A DNA stretch of 23,448 bases. Origin: a virus. The stretch spans positions 1 to 23,448 of the IMG/VR virus record IMGVR_UViG_3300028025_001937; one strand, written 5' to 3'. Positions within the stretch are counted from its first letter, which is position 1. Each line of letters begins with the position of its first letter. Position numbers and translations under genes: made by a program. Below, piece after piece: positions 20,849 through 23,448 of this stretch. The notes under the pieces were generated by a model that saw nothing but the letters and a program-made list of their open reading frames with translations, was not told where the DNA came from and did not search any database.

Positions 20849-20881
20849 AGCAGTGCTTCTCCATAGTTATTGATTTGCTTT

Positions 20882-21127
20882 TTAGTATTCTCGATATGTA
20901 GTATTTCTAAAACGCTTGGGGTCGCTCTTTCGAATGGGTTCCAATCGTTTTTGGTTATTCTCGAGATGAGTTCTTCTCTCTTCGTCGATTGCCTCTTGCG
21001 GGACAATGACTTCTTGGGTTGTAAATCGGTGTTCATTAGCGCACTCCCTCCTTCTTGTATACCCAAATGTGGGTGATTTCTTGGTTTGTTTTACTATCGA
21101 CCATGCACCGCACTCGGGACACTTCAT
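20882..21127 (-). CDS. NrdR-like zinc ribbon protein without ATP-cone
   Basis: An 81-residue protein beginning MKCPECGAWSIVKQTKKS, then GYTRRRECANEHRFTTQEVI. This closely follows the zinc ribbon of NrdR, repressor of ribonucleotide reductase genes (CPxCG, RRRREC, RFTT). The last ligand pair is altered: one Cys (in RREC) and then NEH, so H may replace a Cys. The NrdR ATP-cone is absent; the tail is charged (RRTHLENNQKRLEPIRKSDP). It may bind DNA or interfere with host NrdR, a plausible way to free nucleotide synthesis. ATG overlaps the previous stop (ATGA), with GAGGATGAAG upstream. A 33-base gap follows. Confidence 0.82.
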   Translation of the reverse strand: MKCPECGAWSIVKQTKKSPTFGYTRRRECANEHRFTTQEVIVPQEAIDEERRTHLENNQKRLEPIRKSDPKRFRNTTYREY

Positions 21128-21333
21128 TCTTCATCCTCGTAAATATCTTTACGTGGTGTCATAGGTAAATTACCTAGCGTTCCCGCATCAAGCATCTGCC
21201 GCATCGCTTGCATGTGTGCCGCACTCACCAATAACTTTGTGGGTTCTGATAGGTTGCCTACCGTGGGTAATACCTCTTTCATATGCGCTATAACATCTTC
21301 TATGGTTAGGTTTTTATTTACTTCGTTACTCAT
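21124..21333 (-). CDS. 69-residue small protein of unknown function
   Basis: ATG overlaps the previous stop (ATGA); GGGGGATGAAG precedes it. Helical, with EDVIAHMKEVLPTVGNLSEP and TKLLVSAAHMQAMRQMLDAG, and an acidic end (KDIYEDEE) that also encodes the next gene's GAGGATGAAG site. No family recognised. Confidence 0.72.
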   Translation of the reverse strand: MSNEVNKNLTIEDVIAHMKEVLPTVGNLSEPTKLLVSAAHMQAMRQMLDAGTLGNLPMTPRKDIYEDEE

Positions 21334-21548
21334 GTCTTCATCCCCCTTACAAATATTGCAAAACTGCTAGTCGTGTCTATGCCAAATGCGGGGGTGAATC
21401 CCTCAATCTCCTTGGCAATTTCCTCTATAACTTCGTTGCGGTATATAGATAATTCGCCGTCTAGGTTTGTCATAACTTGTTTTAGTTTGTCTCTACCTAG
21501 TCTGCTCTCTAACTCTTTAAACGCTTCATCTTCGTAATCGTCACTCAT
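21330..21548 (-). CDS. 72-residue acidic small protein of unknown function
   Basis: ATG overlaps the membrane-peptide gene's stop (ATGA) with AGGGAAG upstream. Strongly acidic N-terminal helix (MSDDYEDEAFKELESRLGRD), then IYRNEVIEEIAKEIEG and a hydrophobic end (TTSSFAIFVRGMKT). Small acidic early phage proteins sometimes mimic DNA or bind host enzymes; nothing here proves that. No family recognised. Confidence 0.72.
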   Translation of the reverse strand: MSDDYEDEAFKELESRLGRDKLKQVMTNLDGELSIYRNEVIEEIAKEIEGFTPAFGIDTTSSFAIFVRGMKT

Positions 21549-21649
21549 ATATCTTCCCTACTAATCATCACTATTGCTATTGCTACACCAACAACAATGA
21601 TTGCGCCAAGGCACATTAGAAATACTATCCATGCGATTGTTTCAAGCAT
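21545..21649 (-). CDS. 34-residue single-pass membrane peptide
   Basis: ATG 21649 follows TGGAGAAACCAA. The peptide starts MLETIAWIVFLMCLGAIIVV and continues with hydrophobic residues to MISREDI, so it is almost wholly one membrane helix with a short charged end. It overlaps the upstream gene by eight bases and the downstream start by four. A longer frame in the same phase lacks a good start. Early phage membrane peptides can alter host envelope or block other phages; role unknown. Confidence 0.72.
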   Translation of the reverse strand: MLETIAWIVFLMCLGAIIVVGVAIAIVMISREDI

Positions 21650-21968
21650 TTGGTTTCTCCAGTTCTTTAAGTTTCTCTTCAAGCCTACGAATACGTTGAC
21701 GGTTGTACTCCACGATACTCGTCGCATACTCAAGTGAATTCTCTGCGTTCATCTTGGCTAGATACGCTTCGCGCAATTCAATGTTTATCATCTCTTGCAA
21801 GGTGCGTGGGCGCAACATGTCTTTTAAAAAAGCAATGATGGTTTCGCGTTTAGTCATAGTTTTTTCCTTTCGTGATGGCTCGTGTGGATGCCACCATTTT
21901 TTATTATCGAACGCTTCAGCCAACGTACGTGGGAACGTACGTGTAGTCGTGTTTAGTTCTTCATTCAT
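21642..21968 (-). CDS. 108-residue protein, possibly two fused small genes
   Basis: ATG 21968 has GAGAGGA upstream. Residues 1-37 (TTTRTFPRTLAEAF then WWHPHEP) resemble a class of short phage proteins with FPRTLAEAF. Residues 38-108 start MTKRETIIAFLKDMLRPR and form a coiled coil (VEYNRQRIRRLEEKLKELEK). A good ribosome site, AAAGGA, lies eight bases before codon 38 (Met) and encodes RKEKT in frame, so a 71-residue form may also be made. Functions unknown. It overlaps its neighbours by eight bases at both ends. Confidence 0.72.
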   Translation of the reverse strand: MNEELNTTTRTFPRTLAEAFDNKKWWHPHEPSRKEKTMTKRETIIAFLKDMLRPRTLQEMINIELREAYLAKMNAENSLEYATSIVEYNRQRIRRLEEKLKELEKPNA

Positions 21969-22395
21969 TGTTAGTCCTCTCTTTTAAGTAATACAACTTG
22001 TCGTGTATTTTCATACCAAGTTCATCTACTTTTTCGTTAGCATCACTGATACGCAACATGGATACGCTCTCCATTATCCATTGCGGTACATCTACTTGCG
22101 CTAGGTTTTTCTTTATCCTACCTTCAGAACTTGGCAGTGTAAAGTCTACAATATTAAACGTCCCGTCCTCATTGATAGAAACCCTTAATACATCTTGCGA
22201 TAGGTTGTCGGCAACCATGCCGTGTCCCCCTACCAACATGTTGTACACACTTACTGCGTCATACCAAATACCTGAGAACCGCATGTCTAGGCTAATGGAT
22301 TGAGACAATGGTGTCGGTGCTTCGGGGTGATTGACCAACCGTTCGTAGTCTTCCCAACTAACAAACGGCGGTGCGCCGTTCTTCGTAATAATCAT
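21961..22395 (-). CDS. 144-residue protein sharing a C-terminal domain with its neighbour
   Basis: ATG 22395 makes an ATGA overlap with the upstream gene; a TTG four codons earlier is possible. N-terminus MIITKNGAPPFVSWEDYERL. The last 60 residues include VDVPQWIMESVSMLRIS and ELGMKIHDKLYYL, which match the end of the 295-residue protein. The region before this is beta-like with ordered acidic and Gly residues (INEDGTFNIVDFTLP). Unknown function; the shared domain suggests common binding or assembly. Confidence 0.75.
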   Translation of the reverse strand: MIITKNGAPPFVSWEDYERLVNHPEAPTPLSQSISLDMRFSGIWYDAVSVYNMLVGGHGMVADNLSQDVLRVSINEDGTFNIVDFTLPSSEGRIKKNLAQVDVPQWIMESVSMLRISDANEKVDELGMKIHDKLYYLKERTNNE

Positions 22396-23279
22396 AGGAA
22401 TATCCAATAGGTTGTGTTATCAATCTTTACACCAACGTCCATGATTGGCTTGCCTTCGCTACCGATTTGTAGGACGGACACCTTGTCCATTATGAACTCA
22501 GGCACATCTTGTAGGTTGTACACCACCTTGCGCTCTTCACCCTCAACCTGATACTCAACCTTGTCCTTCTTAGCCCACACAAAACATGACTTGGGCTTGT
22601 AGTTCAACGCCTGTTGAATCTCAGCATCTTCCTCTTTGAGAACGTGCATGGCGTCGGTGAATGAGGGTGTGACTGGTACATACCCCATGCGAACCATGTT
22701 GCGTATCTCATCAATGATGATGTGGCGTCCCATGTTTGATACACCATACAACTTCTCCTTGGACGGTGCGCGTAGATTTTCTATTGCGCTGTTGAATTCC
22801 AAGTCATGCTTGCTCTTCATCTCCTCGAACAACATGGGCTTCAAGAACTGCACGGCGTTCTTCACGGCATTGCTAAAGTTCTTTGTCTTCTTGACCTTGT
22901 ACCCCTTGCTGTAGGACGCATACTTATCGTTGGTAATGCGGTCTGATGTGACGGTATACATCAATTCACCATGCGCACCACCATCGTTCTCCAACCCAAT
23001 AATCCCTACTTGAATCTCAGGGCAGTCCTTGTAGGCGATGCCTAAGTCAGCGAACACACGATAGTCTTTGCCGTTGTAGAAACTCGCATGGGTATCGAAC
23101 CGCACCACAATGTCAGGACGCTTGTGCTTCAACTCGTTGTAGAACTTCAATGTGTTATGTGCTACGGGAATCTCATCGTTAATCCAATGAGTATGCCCCT
23201 TGGAACGCGCTTCGTTCACTAACGAAACATACCTATCGTATGGTGTCTTGCTACCTACATAGTCTTCTTGCTTAATCAT
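22392..23279 (-). CDS. 295-residue phage protein of unknown function
   Basis: ATG 23279 has AGGGAG seven to twelve bases before. Mixed alpha/beta sequence without recognised catalytic motifs: VAHNTLKFYNELKHKRPDIV, DTHASFYNGKDYRVFADLGI, a Gly-rich turn (GLENDGGAHGELMYTVTSDR), a Lys-rich stretch (YSKGYKVKKTKN) and a helical middle. The end VPEFIMDKVSVLQIGSEGKP and VGVKIDNTTYWIFL resembles the end of the following gene. The largest protein of the small-gene block. I do not recognise the family. Confidence 0.78.
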   Translation of the reverse strand: MIKQEDYVGSKTPYDRYVSLVNEARSKGHTHWINDEIPVAHNTLKFYNELKHKRPDIVVRFDTHASFYNGKDYRVFADLGIAYKDCPEIQVGIIGLENDGGAHGELMYTVTSDRITNDKYASYSKGYKVKKTKNFSNAVKNAVQFLKPMLFEEMKSKHDLEFNSAIENLRAPSKEKLYGVSNMGRHIIIDEIRNMVRMGYVPVTPSFTDAMHVLKEEDAEIQQALNYKPKSCFVWAKKDKVEYQVEGEERKVVYNLQDVPEFIMDKVSVLQIGSEGKPIMDVGVKIDNTTYWIFL

Positions 23280-23448
23280 GGTTAACTCCCTTCATACTAG
23301 TTATTCTTGCCTTAGTAATGACAGCATCTGCAAGCAAGTCATATAAATCCAAGGCACTCGCTTCGTCCAACCTACCCCTGTCGGCAACTGCTAACAACTC
23401 TTTAACAGTTACGTCTATGTACGCTAGGCCGCGTTGACTGCCGACCAT
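23272..23448 (-). CDS. Small protein, possibly cut by the right edge
   Basis: A 58-codon frame reading leftward from the last three bases of the window, which are ATG on the minus strand; whether that is the start cannot be seen. It contains a helical stretch (ELLAVADRGRLDEASALDLY, then DLLADAVITKARI) and ends KGVNHD, overlapping the next gene's start by eight bases. That junction is the same style as in the rest of the block, which supports it. No family recognised. Confidence 0.62.
   Translation of the reverse strand: MVGSQRGLAYIDVTVKELLAVADRGRLDEASALDLYDLLADAVITKARITSMKGVNHD

Noticed and set aside
20845-21066. 73-codon minus-strand frame overlapping the NrdR-like gene
   Set aside because: It lies in a different frame over most of the zinc ribbon gene, which has recognisable motifs, a good ribosome site and an ATGA junction. 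Its only attraction is a stop overlapping the DUF3310 start.

Overview
The window looks like part of the genome of a lytic-type, tailed double-stranded DNA bacteriophage, most likely podovirus-like. There are no tRNAs, rRNAs, insertion sequences, CRISPR arrays or host metabolic genes. Genes are packed with ATGA, TGATG and TAATG stop/start overlaps. A giant virion-type protein on one strand converges on a replication module on the other. Start sites carry GGAG-type Shine-Dalgarno sequences and one promoter is sigma-70-like, so the host is a bacterium. A Gram-negative host is an inference from the ejection-protein style of the left end. No genus can be named from the sequence alone.

Left end, plus strand (1-7004): the 3' part of an Ala/Gln-rich coiled-coil protein, then a 2085-residue protein with hydrophobic Gly/Ala-rich segments and an internal HExxH zinc metallopeptidase. 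This has the style of phage polyvalent or internal virion (DNA-ejection) proteins. An intrinsic terminator at 7005-7036 separates the convergent strands. Its U-tract is on the minus strand, so it mainly stops the replication operon.

Replication operon, minus strand (12443 down to 7007): a sigma-70 promoter with two TTGACA boxes 10 bp apart lies at the end of the helicase gene. It is followed by a small coiled-coil protein, an excisionase-type HTH protein, a zinc-containing ssDNA-binding-like protein, a zinc/winged-helix protein, a Cro-like HTH protein, a 957-residue primase-helicase (AEP primase plus DUF927-type ATPase) and a 67-residue protein. It ends at the terminator and looks like a complete transcription unit.

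Second replication block, minus strand (17579 down to 12440): a sigma-70 region-4-only protein, a family A DNA polymerase with proofreading domain, a 53-residue protein, a Cas4-like Fe-S PD-(D/E)XK nuclease, a small HNH-like basic protein, a 200-base non-coding gap with several stem-loops, and an SNF2-type helicase.

Right end, minus strand (23448 down to 17572): a string of about 20 small overlapping genes. Recognisable ones are a DUF3310 protein, a VRR-NUC nuclease, an NrdR-like zinc ribbon protein and a winged-helix protein. Others are unknown, but several are visibly related to each other: three share a YP-QY-A-L-KA motif, two share a C-terminal domain, and four end in a KEKN-type tail that also encodes the ribosome binding site of the next gene. 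These are probably early takeover functions expressed ahead of replication.

The points most worth following up are the region-4-only sigma protein next to the polymerase, the hairpin-rich gap at 13988-14190, the duplicated tail/ribosome-site cassette, and the paralogous small-gene clusters.
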